64,000 nucleotides of DNA from Tritrichomonas musculus. Its lineage: Eukaryota > Parabasalia > Tritrichomonadida > Tritrichomonadidae. A model generated the notes under the pieces. That model had not been told where the DNA came from and ran no database searches. It worked only from the letters and a program-made list of their open reading frames with translations. The DNA lies in assembly GCA_039105265.1 (NCBI GenBank), contig JAPFFF010000058.1, positions 310,001 through 374,000 of the forward strand, in the 5' to 3' direction. Positions 52,187-61,922 of this stretch are shown here, piece after piece (position 1 is the stretch's first letter; each line of letters begins with the position of its first letter). The position numbers and the translations under genes were made by a program.

Positions 52187-54709
52187 TTATTTCTCAAAAG
52201 AACAAATTGATGAGAAATTCTTTGAATAATTTATTTTCATATTTAAAAAGTAAATAATAAAATCTTCAATATTAATCGAATTTAATTTGGAAAAATCTTT
52301 TATTTCATCGCATAAATATATTTGAGCAATAATTTTATGAATACATGGAAAAGGTACACCATACAATGAATTGTTATAAAATTCATCTTCACAATTGCAT
52401 CCAATAATATATTTTTTATAATTGAAAGATGGCGATGATAATAAATTAATAATTTTTTCTATCAATTTTGAATGGCGAATTGAAAATGATTTACCATGAT
52501 TTGTTTTTTTATTCTGAAAATAATTCAAAATATAATTGATTGTAGCAGATAATCCTGTGGAAAAATTGTAATTTCCACGGCGATTTATAGATTCATTAAT
52601 GTTACCATGGGCTCCTTCTGCATGGTTAGAGCATCTTCCCATATGGAAGTCTGCTCTAAGCCATCTGGCCCACTTAAATATATAATAATTTGATTCTTCT
52701 TTTCCATTTAATCCTGAGAGCATAATTTTTAATTTATCGATTTTTTTTTGAGTAATTGAATCAATTTGTGAATAAGTTTTTTTATAATTGATATAAATTT
52801 TTAATTCTGCATTTATTTCGGCTGAAATTTTGAGATATTCTGATTCATTTTTTGATTTTAACAATCTAGCAACCATTAAACCAATAGGAGAATTAGATCC
52901 GAATCTTTCGATCAGGTGCCTATGACAAATAAATCTGGGCATGTTGAAAGATTGACAGAATAATTTGATTTGTTTGCCCATATCGGCTAAAACTAATCTA
53001 CCTTTGAAAATATTTGAGTCGATTTTATAAAAATCTAAACAATCAAAAATAAGATTATATAACTGAAAATTTTCAGTTGGATTCAAAGTAAAAGCAAATG
53101 GTATGGATTCATTGAAATAAATCCCATGGAAAATACAAAAAGAATAGCCAGGGAAAGCTTTAAAAGAACCGTCAATTTGGCAATAATGAACTTTTTGAAT
53201 CACTTCACTTGCCCAAGGGAAAATCCAAGAAATTGAATTAACTGTTGAGATTTGACCATTTTTGAATTTAAAATTATAACCACCATAACCATTTTGTTGG
53301 TATCGAAATAGTAATTGGCCGGGTATATTTTGTAACATTTTAATGATATTATCTGTACTTGAAAACTTAGATTTATATCTCTGTGTTCTTTTACTTTGAA
53401 ATTTTGAAAAAGAATATTTTAAAAATATTGGGCATTTTACAGTTTTATTTGATACATATTGACCGAATGATGTCAACATTGAACATGAATCTTGTTTAAG
53501 TAAAATCTTGTCAAAAATATCATAATTAAAAGCAGTTAAATTAAATATTAATAAATTATCATCATTATTAAAATAATTCAAAAAATCTTTAACAAAAACT
53601 CGAATGTCTTTGAAATTTTCATCTATTTCAATACGTATAGAATATAATTTTTGTCGACTTGATAAAATTTCTTGACATATTTCTCTCTTGTTCGGTTTTG
53701 AATGTAATGTCAAATAAATACCTTTTGATGTTGATCTTTCAGGAGGTTCTGTTATAAATTGAGGATAAGTTGAATAAGCAAATGTAATAAAATCAAATAA
53801 AGAAAACTCATTTTTATTTTCAGGAATTATTTCAATTTTTTGATGTTGTCTACTTGAATTTAAAATTGTTTTTGAAAAAGTTCCATTTTTCATTCTATAA
53901 CGCATAATTGTGGTATTTTGAAGAAAATTTTCAGTTTGAAAAGTACCAACAGTATTTATTGTCATTTTTATAATTTTTGTTTCTTTATTACACCAGTTTT
54001 CGCCAAGAACAGAAACAGCTGCAGGAATTTTTATTTCTTGAATTGAAGTTTCAAGAAAAGCTGATTTTTCTATTTTCTCAAGCTTTGAATCATATGAAAA
54101 ATTAATATGTTTAAGTTTTCGGCAATTATAAAAAGCCCCCTCACAAATTATTAAAACATTAGTTGGAATGGTAATGCTTTCAATTGAACATTCAGAAAAT
54201 GCATATGAATCAATACGATTAATGAAACTTGGGATTACAACACTTTGAATGTCACGTCTTGCAAAAACTAGTATATTATAATTTACATCTTTTATATCGT
54301 CTTTGCTTAATATCATTTCATTATTTAAAAATATATATTTACTGTTTTGAGGCATGATAGTAATTCTTTTCAGTCCAACTATTGAACGACACCAACCTTT
54401 TGGTAAATTGATAATACTTGATGGGATATTGAGAGACTCAATAGTAGAATATGCAAAAGCATCCTTTTGGATAGTGGTTACTCTTGAATTATTTTCAAAA
54501 GAAAAGGACTTGATCGTTGCGTTTTTGAATGATTCTTCATTTATACTCACTATATAATATTCATTTTTTTGGTAGATTATTGTTGTTGGAATTAAAACGT
54601 CACCAGATATTTCACTAGTGCTAATGACGCTTGCAGTTTTAAGGTTGTGATCTAAAGAAAAAATGATGCCATTTTGGGCTAAATAATTTGCTTGGCCATT
54701 CATAATCAA
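52187..54709 (-). CDS. MULE transposase fused to N-terminal BspA-like LRR domain
   Basis: 840 aa. Residues about 40-245 are BspA/LRR_5-type leucine-rich repeats: FKNATIKSFSFENNSRVTTI, DAFAYSTIESLNIPSSI, RDIQSVVIPSFINRIDSYAF, SIESITIPTNVLIICEGAFYNC, SAFLETSIQEIKIPAAVSVLG. These are the surface-protein repeats abundant in trichomonads. From about 440 the sequence is a MULE transposase: HYCQIDGSF (first Asp about 512), VLADMGKQI (second Asp about 576), FICHRHLIERFG, and SNHAEGAHGNIN (Glu about 700). A SWIM finger (CNC ... PFPCIH) lies at about 770-795. All three catalytic acids are present. The LRR part is in frame with no stop or shift between, so it is one protein. The frame continues after the stop. 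Confidence 0.8.
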   Translation of the reverse strand: MIMNGQANYLAQNGIIFSLDHNLKTASVISTSEISGDVLIPTTIIYQKNEYYIVSINEESFKNATIKSFSFENNSRVTTIQKDAFAYSTIESLNIPSSIINLPKGWCRSIVGLKRITIMPQNSKYIFLNNEMILSKDDIKDVNYNILVFARRDIQSVVIPSFINRIDSYAFSECSIESITIPTNVLIICEGAFYNCRKLKHINFSYDSKLEKIEKSAFLETSIQEIKIPAAVSVLGENWCNKETKIIKMTINTVGTFQTENFLQNTTIMRYRMKNGTFSKTILNSSRQHQKIEIIPENKNEFSLFDFITFAYSTYPQFITEPPERSTSKGIYLTLHSKPNKREICQEILSSRQKLYSIRIEIDENFKDIRVFVKDFLNYFNNDDNLLIFNLTAFNYDIFDKILLKQDSCSMLTSFGQYVSNKTVKCPIFLKYSFSKFQSKRTQRYKSKFSSTDNIIKMLQNIPGQLLFRYQQNGYGGYNFKFKNGQISTVNSISWIFPWASEVIQKVHYCQIDGSFKAFPGYSFCIFHGIYFNESIPFAFTLNPTENFQLYNLIFDCLDFYKIDSNIFKGRLVLADMGKQIKLFCQSFNMPRFICHRHLIERFGSNSPIGLMVARLLKSKNESEYLKISAEINAELKIYINYKKTYSQIDSITQKKIDKLKIMLSGLNGKEESNYYIFKWARWLRADFHMGRCSNHAEGAHGNINESINRRGNYNFSTGLSATINYILNYFQNKKTNHGKSFSIRHSKLIEKIINLLSSPSFNYKKYIIGCNCEDEFYNNSLYGVPFPCIHKIIAQIYLCDEIKDFSKLNSINIEDFIIYFLNMKINYSKNFSSICSFEK

Positions 54710-54801
54710 AATGATCCGTCATTACACAATTTTGAATTAATGTTCGTTTAATTTTTGTTGAATTTAAATATGTCATTTAATAAACTTTAATCATATTGAA
54801 C

Positions 54802-55989
54802 GATATTTTGTTTTATAACATAAACATTACTTCGACAAAACTCATTATGAATTTTGTCATGATTCACTATTGAATTCGTTAAAAAATAATGAAAAAACTC
54901 ATTATGAATTTTGTCATGATTCACTATTGAATTCGTTAACAAATCATGACAAAGTTCATTATGAATTTTTTATGGTAAGTAAATAAATTATAATTATAAT
55001 TGCAAATAAATAAAAATTTAATAATTAATAAAATATATTTTATTAATGAAAAACTGTTGTGTTGTTGTGTTTGATTATAGTTGATTGATGAAAATATCAA
55101 TTATTAGTAATCTTTTTGGTATTTGTTATCGTCTAATGTTTGAACTAGTACATAAAATCATCTGTTTTATTTGATTGTTTGTTGTGCTGCTGTGCTGCTT
55201 TGCTATTTTGCTTTTTGTTTGATAGATTATTGTGCAGCTGTGCTGCTTTGCTGTTTTGTTTGATTGGTTGTTGTGCAGCTGTGCTGCTTTGCTTTTTGTT
55301 TGATAGATTATTGTGCTGCTGTGCTGCTTTGCTGTTTTGTTTGATTGGTTGTTGTAGTGCTGTGCTGCTGTGCTGTTTTGCTGTTTGATAGATTATGGTG
55401 CTGATGTGCTGCTTTGCTGTTTTGTTTGATTGGTTGTTGTAGTGCTGTGCTGCTGTGCTGTTTTGCTGTTTGATAGATTATTGTGCTGCTGTGCTGCTTT
55501 GCTGTTTTGTTTGATTGGTTGTTGTAGTGCTGTGCTGCTGTGCTGTTTTGTTTGATAGATTATTGTGCAGCTGTGCTGCTTTGCTGTTTTGTTTGATAGA
55601 TTATTGTGCAGCTGTGCTGCTTTGCTGTTTTGTTTGATTGATTGATTTGGAAGCCAATATTAATTGCAAAGATATCTGTTGCAAAAGATCAAAAATATGG
55701 CTCCTAATCAAAGCTATCCCGCCTGGCTTCCACTAAAATAGGTGGAAGGTTGGAATTGAACCAACAATAGCTTTGTTTGGAAGTCAATATTAATTATTTG
55801 TTTTAAAATCAAATTGGCGCTATTTAAACAATACAAAAAGGTCAATTATTTACAGCATTAACCGCAAATATTTATTCAAAAAAAATTGAATCAAAAAGTT
55901 TAACTTTTTGTGTTACTCTCAAAATATTAACGGTCTATTTTGATCGTATTTCTCTCAAAAAAAATCTTCACTTTTTGAATGACTTTTCC
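54802..55989 (-). repeat. right long terminal inverted repeat
   Basis: Reverse complement of 50321-51566, with one fewer 57-bp unit and small differences in the 42-bp repeat block. It reaches to within 95 bp of the transposase start codon, so the promoter probably lies in the arm. Confidence 0.85.
55709..55775 (-). other. three-stem, T-arm-like structure in right TIR
   Basis: Exact inverted copy of 50535-50601, with the same stems and loops on the minus strand. Confidence 0.55.
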
Positions 55990-56592
55990 TTACGCCTATA
56001 ATTATTTACTTTTTTTTAATTTAATTTTAAAATAAAGAGACCTACCATATCAATTTTAAACGATCATCATTAGAAAATTCAAATTCAACCAAATTAAACG
56101 AAAACAGCATAAATATTTATATTTTGTATAAATCTCAAAAAGTTCTTTCCAATTTTTTATTTACAATTTTTGTGAATAAGATGTTTTTTTTGAAAAGATA
56201 AACACAAAAAAGTATTTTACCATTCAATTTTTTTTAGAATCAAATGTTGTTATTTATTTAAATTTTTTAATAATGCAATGATTTGCATCATTTCTATTCA
56301 ATTATAAATTGATAAATATTCCATAATGCTTTTTCAAAAATTATATACATAACGTATATAAAAAATATTAATACTCAGCTAAAAATAGGACATTGTATAA
56401 ATATTCATCTGAAACTAAGGTTTAAAACACTAATTTCAAATGTTTAATCAAGAATATTTTAAAATAATTAATTTTTTTGGAGAGAATATCTTGAATTTAA
56501 TTATTTACAATTTTAAGTTTTTGAATATTAATTTTTGAATGTTTTTTTTAGTTGGCACTTTTTATATTAATTATTCAAAACAACATCCAATT
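55990..56592. promoter_or_regulatory. intergenic, upstream of Sec1-like gene
   Basis: AT-rich spacer. GGCACTTTTTATATTAATT (56556-56574) precedes the chosen ATG by about 20 bp and resembles the CACTTTTT word seen before the kinase gene. Candidate start site only. Confidence 0.35.
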
Positions 56593-58239
56593 ATGAATAA
56601 GAACAACGATATACGAGAGTCTGCACGAGCAACATTACAACAAGCTTTTACAGACATAAAGTCACGCTATCGAAGTACCAAATTTATTCTTGTACTTGAT
56701 GACACCATTGTTCAAATAATTTCTTCGATTTTTGATATGAGCGAATTAATGAAAAACAATATTGTTCTTGTAGAACGTTATTCACTTAAACGACGTCCGC
56801 TACAACATTATCATGCAATTTATCTTTTTGGTCCTGATGTTGATATTCAGAACTTTATAGACGATTGGACTGAACCAATGTATTCAGCACCTCATGTTCT
56901 TTTTACTTTTGCTGCCAATGAAAACATATTAAATACTCTTCAATCAAATCCACACGTTGTTGACCATATTTTAACCTTTAAATTCTTATACATTCATTTT
57001 AGACCACTTGATCCTTTAACATTTTGCGTTGATTGTCCAAACACCCTCAATTCAATGTATTCTCCTAGTCCAAAAGATTCATTAGGCAAAACAGATTCTT
57101 TTATTGTTCAAGGATTATTATCATTCTTCTTTACAATTCGAACAAAACCACATGTCGCTTATTCTAAGAATAGTCCACCATGTGAGAGTCTAGCACATCA
57201 ATTTACTGGAACTCTTGAACACACTATTGAGACTTTACCTCAAGATATTGCATCATCATTCACACAAAACAATACGTTACTCGTGATCATACCAAGAGGA
57301 GATGATCCAGTTGCTCCACTTCTTCATCAGTTCACTTTTGAAGCAATGGTTTATGAATATTACGATGTCGTTAATAGTATTTATACAATTAATCCTAAAG
57401 ATTCACACGCTTTCCTTTCACTTGATTATTACTACGATGAAACTTATAAAGAAATAAGATATGTTCATTATGAACGTCTCATTGACACAGTTCGTGCTCG
57501 AGCTCAACCATTCCTTGATCTTCAAGCTAAACAACGTGAGGGAAATGTAACTGAGAAAAAGGAAGCGAATAGAAAAATTGCTCAAAATAGAAAACAATAC
57601 GATCAGTGCATTTCAGAATTTCAAGTTTCACTTGAAATTGTTGATCGTAAGGTTACACGAGCTGTTATGGATTCATCAGAATATGAACAAAATATGGCTT
57701 CTGGCTGGAAAGATCGTGACACAAAATTCAAACCTTCAAAAGTCGAGCTTTCTCAAATGCTGTCTCGTAATGATTTAAGTGAAACAGATAAAATGCGAAT
57801 TCTTGCTATTTATTCCATGGTTGGCAATTCATTATCACCAAGCGATATTCAAAGAACATTGCAAAGTGCAGGAATCTCTGAATCAAACAGAGATACTGCT
57901 TTAAACGCTTCACTTGTTAATGATAAAGTTGAAAGAAAGAACAAATATGACAAAGAACAATACACAACAAGTAAATACATTCCTTACATATCAGAAGTTA
58001 CATCAAATGCAATTGATAACAAACTCCCTTCAAAATACTTTGATTTACCATCTCCATTGGGAAAGTACTCCAATATTGTTATCTTTGTAATGGGTGGAGT
58101 TTCTTGCATGGAACTCAGAGAAGTCAATGAAATAAGAACTAAAATTAGAGCTGTTAAAGTGTATGTTGGATCAACAGGCCTTTTAACACCACAAGAATAT
58201 TTGAAACAAATTGGTGAATTGAGAACCAACCCTCAATAA
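56593..58239 (+). CDS. Sec1/Munc18 (SM) family protein
   Basis: 548 aa from Met at 56593 (MNKNNDIRE); the frame is open 18 codons further up, but that part (MFFLVGTFYINYSK) overlaps the likely promoter. SM features: the N-terminal KFILVLDDTIVQIISSIFDMSEL, then VLVERYSLKRRPLQHYHAIYLFGPD (domain 1), RPLDPLTFCVD, LLVIIPRGDDPVAPLLHQFTFEAMVYEYYDV (the D-R/G-x-D-P-x-x-P-L-L-H-x-x-T-x-x-A-M-x-x-D/Y-L block), and near the end NIVIFVMGGVSCMELREV (the F-x-x-G-G-x-T/S-x-x-E motif). Typical length is 550-650 aa. It regulates SNARE assembly in vesicle fusion. The branch (Sec1, Vps45 or Sly1) cannot be decided by eye. Confidence 0.85.
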   Translation: MNKNNDIRESARATLQQAFTDIKSRYRSTKFILVLDDTIVQIISSIFDMSELMKNNIVLVERYSLKRRPLQHYHAIYLFGPDVDIQNFIDDWTEPMYSAPHVLFTFAANENILNTLQSNPHVVDHILTFKFLYIHFRPLDPLTFCVDCPNTLNSMYSPSPKDSLGKTDSFIVQGLLSFFFTIRTKPHVAYSKNSPPCESLAHQFTGTLEHTIETLPQDIASSFTQNNTLLVIIPRGDDPVAPLLHQFTFEAMVYEYYDVVNSIYTINPKDSHAFLSLDYYYDETYKEIRYVHYERLIDTVRARAQPFLDLQAKQREGNVTEKKEANRKIAQNRKQYDQCISEFQVSLEIVDRKVTRAVMDSSEYEQNMASGWKDRDTKFKPSKVELSQMLSRNDLSETDKMRILAIYSMVGNSLSPSDIQRTLQSAGISESNRDTALNASLVNDKVERKNKYDKEQYTTSKYIPYISEVTSNAIDNKLPSKYFDLPSPLGKYSNIVIFVMGGVSCMELREVNEIRTKIRAVKVYVGSTGLLTPQEYLKQIGELRTNPQ

Positions 58240-58575
58240 ATTTTTAATAGTTATGTTCAACTCTCCTTCAATTTTTAAAATTTTATAAAATTTTTTTTAG
58301 GATTACTTCTTTGCACTGCCTAGTATCATGCTTATGACTTTTTTATTTTGAAAATTTTCCAAAATGTATATCTCAATTGATGGTATTAAAAATATATTTA
58401 TATAAAACATTTTATAACTTAGTAAATAAATACTATCCATTTCGGTATTGATAAGATTATAAATTATGTCTTTCACAAAAGGTTATATGGATAAAGATTT
58501 GACTATTTTGGCTCTGACATGTAATATGAAAAATGTGATCATAAAAGCAAAATCTAGATTTTAATAATTTTTTTC

Positions 58576-59109
58576 ATGATTTGCAATGGGAAGGCACTTT
58601 CAAACGATCAACATCTCATTGCAACAATACCTAAAGTAATTCTTAGCCATCGTAATTCTCGCCACAGAAGTATACTTCATGATTTCCGTTATCTATTCAA
58701 TTACATTAATCAAAATGCAGAACAGCCAGTTTCTTTGTTATACAATATAGGAATATTGATTATTGATGCAGAACACATTGTTTTAAAAAGAATTAAATTG
58801 GCGCGCTATTTTAGTTATTGTAATTCTACTTTTTCTCATTTTTTCATGCGGCATCATTTTCATCGGATAAGTATAAAAAGTATTATGCAATTCACAGAAA
58901 TCAATATTTTTACATATGAAAAATGCTGGACTGCTTACCAATTAGATTCAGGATCAACTTTTAGCAATATGCTCCTAAATTTTCCTTTTCTTTGGGCTAA
59001 TAACAACTCCGTAAAAGAAACAATAGGCCTACCAAATCCTGTTTTAAACTTATTAGAATCCTTTCGCAACTCCTTTTTTCGAGAAGGAAACACCTTAATA
59101 ATAGCATAG
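58576..59109 (+). CDS. hypothetical protein, possibly with an initiator-binding-domain (IBP39-like) fold
   Basis: 177 aa. The block HDFRYLFNYINQNAEQPVSLLYNIGILIIDAEHIVLKRIKLARYF...STFSHFFMRHHF follows a spacing I associate with the trichomonad initiator-binding domain (a helical FxxLxxYIxxxxE, then IG...D...K/R-xxLARxM...TLNxxLrxxxF). That winged-helix domain reads the TCAYTWY initiator. The match is weak, and the usual C-terminal domain is missing. The tail SGSTFSNMLLNFPFLWANNN is also seen in such proteins, as I recall. Otherwise unknown. It is compact, with its own ATG at 58576. Confidence 0.4.
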   Translation: MICNGKALSNDQHLIATIPKVILSHRNSRHRSILHDFRYLFNYINQNAEQPVSLLYNIGILIIDAEHIVLKRIKLARYFSYCNSTFSHFFMRHHFHRISIKSIMQFTEINIFTYEKCWTAYQLDSGSTFSNMLLNFPFLWANNNSVKETIGLPNPVLNLLESFRNSFFREGNTLIIA

Positions 59110-59277
59110 ATGTTTTTAATTTTTTTTTTGTTAGTAAATATATTTGTATAATAAATAAAAATATTTTAATTCCTTCATTCTGCTTGAACTGTTCAAGTTG
59201 AACAAATTATCTTTGAATATTTCAAGAGGTTTCACAAAAAGATTTATGACCAGATTGAATCTTAAATTTATGTGTAT

Positions 59278-60456
59278 ATGAGTGAAATTCATGAAGAAAG
59301 GTCTTTTCAAACAACGACAGATGTTCAGATTTTTCCAACATGGGATTCTATGAATTTAAAACCAGAACTTATTGAAGCAATTAAAAAATTAAATTGGGAA
59401 AAACCATCACCTGTTCAATCACGAGCAATTTTCCCAATGTCACAAGGCAAATCAATGGTTGTACAATCACAGAATGGTACTGGAAAAACCGCTACTTTTT
59501 CAATTGGCGTTCTTCAGAGGCTCAAGTTGAAATCTAAAAATACAGAATTAATCGTTATTTCACCTACAAGAGAACTTGCTATTCAGAGTGAGAATACGCT
59601 TAAATCTCTTGGTGCTAATACTCGTTCATGCTATGGAGGGAATTCTTTAGGCGACGATGTTCGTGCATTAAGAAATGGAATTCATTGTGTGTCAGGAACC
59701 CCTGGGAGACTCCTACAGCTTATACGCGAGCATAACATTGACGCATCTAAAGTTAAAGCTGTTGTTCTCGATGAAGCTGACGAAATGCTACAATCATTCA
59801 AACGAACAATTACAGATATTCTTAATGCTCTTGTAGAAGCATCGCATCCACAAATCATCGTTGTCACAGCAACTGTTAGTGAGGATGTAATTGAACTTTT
59901 CCAAGAATTTATCCCGCGAGGAATGAAACTTCTTGTTCCTCGAGATGAACTTTCTCTATTAAATATTGACCAATTCTATGTCAGAGTCTCTGGCGAAGAA
60001 TTTAAGTTCGACGCTTTGACTGATCTTTACCAAAGTGTTGCAATAGAAAGAGCTGTTATTTTCGTAAATACTAGAGAAAAAGGAAATTGGCTGAAGAGCC
60101 AAATGATTTCAAGTGGGTTTACTGTTTCATTGGCTCATGGTGACTTAAAAATGGACGAAAGAGAAATAATAACAAACGATTTCAAAATAGGAGAAACAAG
60201 GGTATTAATTGCTACAGATATGTGGGCTCGTGGTATTGACGTAAAGAATGTTACTTTAGTCATTAATTTTGACATTCCAAATAAAACAGATATATATCTT
60301 CACAGAATTGGAAGAAGTGGACGCTTTGGGCGGAAAGGAATTGCAATTACGTTTTCTGCTAGTAGCTCTGATGATAAAAAGATTCATAAACTTGAAAAAT
60401 TCTATGGCATGAAAATTCTACCTCTTCCTTCTGATTTAGATTCATTATACTTTTAA
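59278..60456 (+). CDS. DEAD-box RNA helicase, eIF4A-III (Fal1/DDX48)-like
   Basis: 392 aa from the second Met (MSEIHEERS); a Met two codons earlier is possible. Family length is 390-410. Motifs in order: Q motif (FPTWDSMNLKPELIEAI...PSPVQSRAI), SQNGTGKTATFS (I), PTRELA (Ia), GTPGR (Ib), VLDEADEML (II), VTATVSED (III, Thr replaces the usual first Ser of SAT), VIFVNTREKGNWL (IV), RVLIATDMWARGIDV (V), HRIGRSGRFGRKG (VI). The D-M/V-W-ARG form of motif V and the VKRDEL-like LVPRDELSL point to eIF4A-III rather than translation eIF4A. Expected role: exon junction or rRNA-processing helicase in the nucleus. Confidence 0.85.
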   Translation: MSEIHEERSFQTTTDVQIFPTWDSMNLKPELIEAIKKLNWEKPSPVQSRAIFPMSQGKSMVVQSQNGTGKTATFSIGVLQRLKLKSKNTELIVISPTRELAIQSENTLKSLGANTRSCYGGNSLGDDVRALRNGIHCVSGTPGRLLQLIREHNIDASKVKAVVLDEADEMLQSFKRTITDILNALVEASHPQIIVVTATVSEDVIELFQEFIPRGMKLLVPRDELSLLNIDQFYVRVSGEEFKFDALTDLYQSVAIERAVIFVNTREKGNWLKSQMISSGFTVSLAHGDLKMDEREIITNDFKIGETRVLIATDMWARGIDVKNVTLVINFDIPNKTDIYLHRIGRSGRFGRKGIAITFSASSSDDKKIHKLEKFYGMKILPLPSDLDSLYF

Positions 60457-60782
60457 AAACAAAAAAGTTAGTTCCACTTTTTTGTGCAAAAAAAAATGTT
60501 TGAATTTCTTAATGCTATTCCATCTTCCTATTTAAATTCAAGCAAACACTACTTTTCGCTATAAACTTACTTGATTGAAACAGAATTGCTATAAATGTGA
60601 TTTAGCTTTATGATTCATTTAAATGAAATATGGATATATATAATTTATATATAAAAAAATAAATGAATAAACAAAACTTTTTCAAGCAGCGGTTTTTTTT
60701 TATTTGAAAAAATTGATAGAAGGCAGACGTTTATTTCAAAATTTTTTGAATTTTACAGAGTATTTAAAAATTTTAAAAATTT

Positions 60783-61574
60783 ATGAGCAGATATTCCCAA
60801 TCAAACTATATTAATTCATCTCATTTCACTACAACAAATACTCTAGATACTCATACAAATTCTACTTCTGCGCGCCAAAAACAACGCCAAATCACAAAAG
60901 AAGACATTGACGAGTTGAAAATTGAAAGAGAGAAACTTCTTGAAGAGAAATCACAGCTCAAGGCTAAAATAGCACGTCTGGAGGTTCAAAGCAAACGCTC
61001 AGTTCGCACAGCAAATGCAAATCCTCAGTTACTCACTCAACTTGACCGAGAATACAAAACAGTGGAACATTTAATTATGCAACAACGTGCACAAATTAAT
61101 GAATTACTTATGTCAGATAATGCTGCGCAACGCCAAGAACTTCAAGAAGAAGCTAAAATTATTTATCAAGAGAGAGTTCGTCTTCAAGATCTACAACTTC
61201 AACAACAAATAACACTCAATGAAGCTAAAAAAGAGCTTAATGAACTTTTGGCATCAGATGGACCAGCTGTTTTTGAAAAACAGGCTAAAAAAATTGAGTC
61301 ACTTGAAGAAAAGTTACGCAAATACGAGCATGCAAACAAGAAACTTGCTGCAAAAGTTAAAGCCTTAAAAGCAAAGAAAGCACTAGAAGAAGAATCTGCA
61401 GCCGGCGCCATTGGAAGCCGAGCTGCTCAAATATCGGCACAGATAAAAGAAGTTGTTAAAGCAACCGATGAAATCGAGGAAAAAATAGCAAAATCAGTTG
61501 AGCAACATAAAAAAGTAATGAAATCTCTTCAAATCTCCCTTCTTCAAAGAGGAATGGATCCTCAAGACGAATAA
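60783..61574 (+). CDS. coiled-coil protein of unknown function
   Basis: 263 aa. A Ser/Thr/Asn-rich N-terminus of about 38 residues is followed by nearly continuous heptad-rich helix (EDIDELKIEREKLLEEKSQLKAKIARLEVQ ... ESLEEKLRKYEHANKKLAAKVKALKAKKALEEES). A short Ala/Gly break lies at about 203-215. Likely cytoskeletal or a scaffold, but coiled coils are not diagnostic. Upstream spacer 60457-60782 is AT-rich with no feature seen. Confidence 0.7.
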   Translation: MSRYSQSNYINSSHFTTTNTLDTHTNSTSARQKQRQITKEDIDELKIEREKLLEEKSQLKAKIARLEVQSKRSVRTANANPQLLTQLDREYKTVEHLIMQQRAQINELLMSDNAAQRQELQEEAKIIYQERVRLQDLQLQQQITLNEAKKELNELLASDGPAVFEKQAKKIESLEEKLRKYEHANKKLAAKVKALKAKKALEEESAAGAIGSRAAQISAQIKEVVKATDEIEEKIAKSVEQHKKVMKSLQISLLQRGMDPQDE

Positions 61575-61922
61575 ATTGAATTCATTTTCATTCTGTATGA
61601 AATTTCAAGGTATCATTTTTTACCATATTGTCAAGTAAAACATTATATTAAAAAAATAAAACATATTGATTGTTTACTCTTTTAATAAATTATAAATTCA
61701 TGATCAATGACATATAACTAAATTAATAAAAACATTATGAAAAAATTTCGTTGTTAAGGAGGCAAACACTATAAAATGATATTTTAAAAAAATCATTTTA
61801 TTTTATTTTAAATCAATGAAATCATTGATCTTTATCATTAATAAACATCACATGCTAAATAAAAATTCGTATAAAGTTTTTTTTTTGAAAATATAATAAA
61901 GTTGATAAAAAATAAAAACAAT
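61575..61922. other. convergent 3' spacer
   Basis: AT-rich region between two converging genes. No ORF or structure recognised. Confidence 0.6.

Larger units (their letters stand above)
50321..55989 (-). mobile_element. MULE-type transposon with 1.2-kb inverted repeats and an LRR-fused transposase
   Basis: 5.67 kb. The left arm 50321-51566 and right arm 54802-55989 are near-identical inverted repeats, starting GGAAAAGTCATTCAAAAAGT. The flanks ATAATTATGGCG and CGCCTATAATTAT are themselves inverted, so the true ends may lie slightly further out (GGTG... near 50248 and CTACC near 56049 are candidates, like the GGTAGA ends of the MULE at 5866). No clear target duplication was found. It carries one large transposase frame. 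Arm identity suggests recent movement or gene conversion. Confidence 0.8.
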
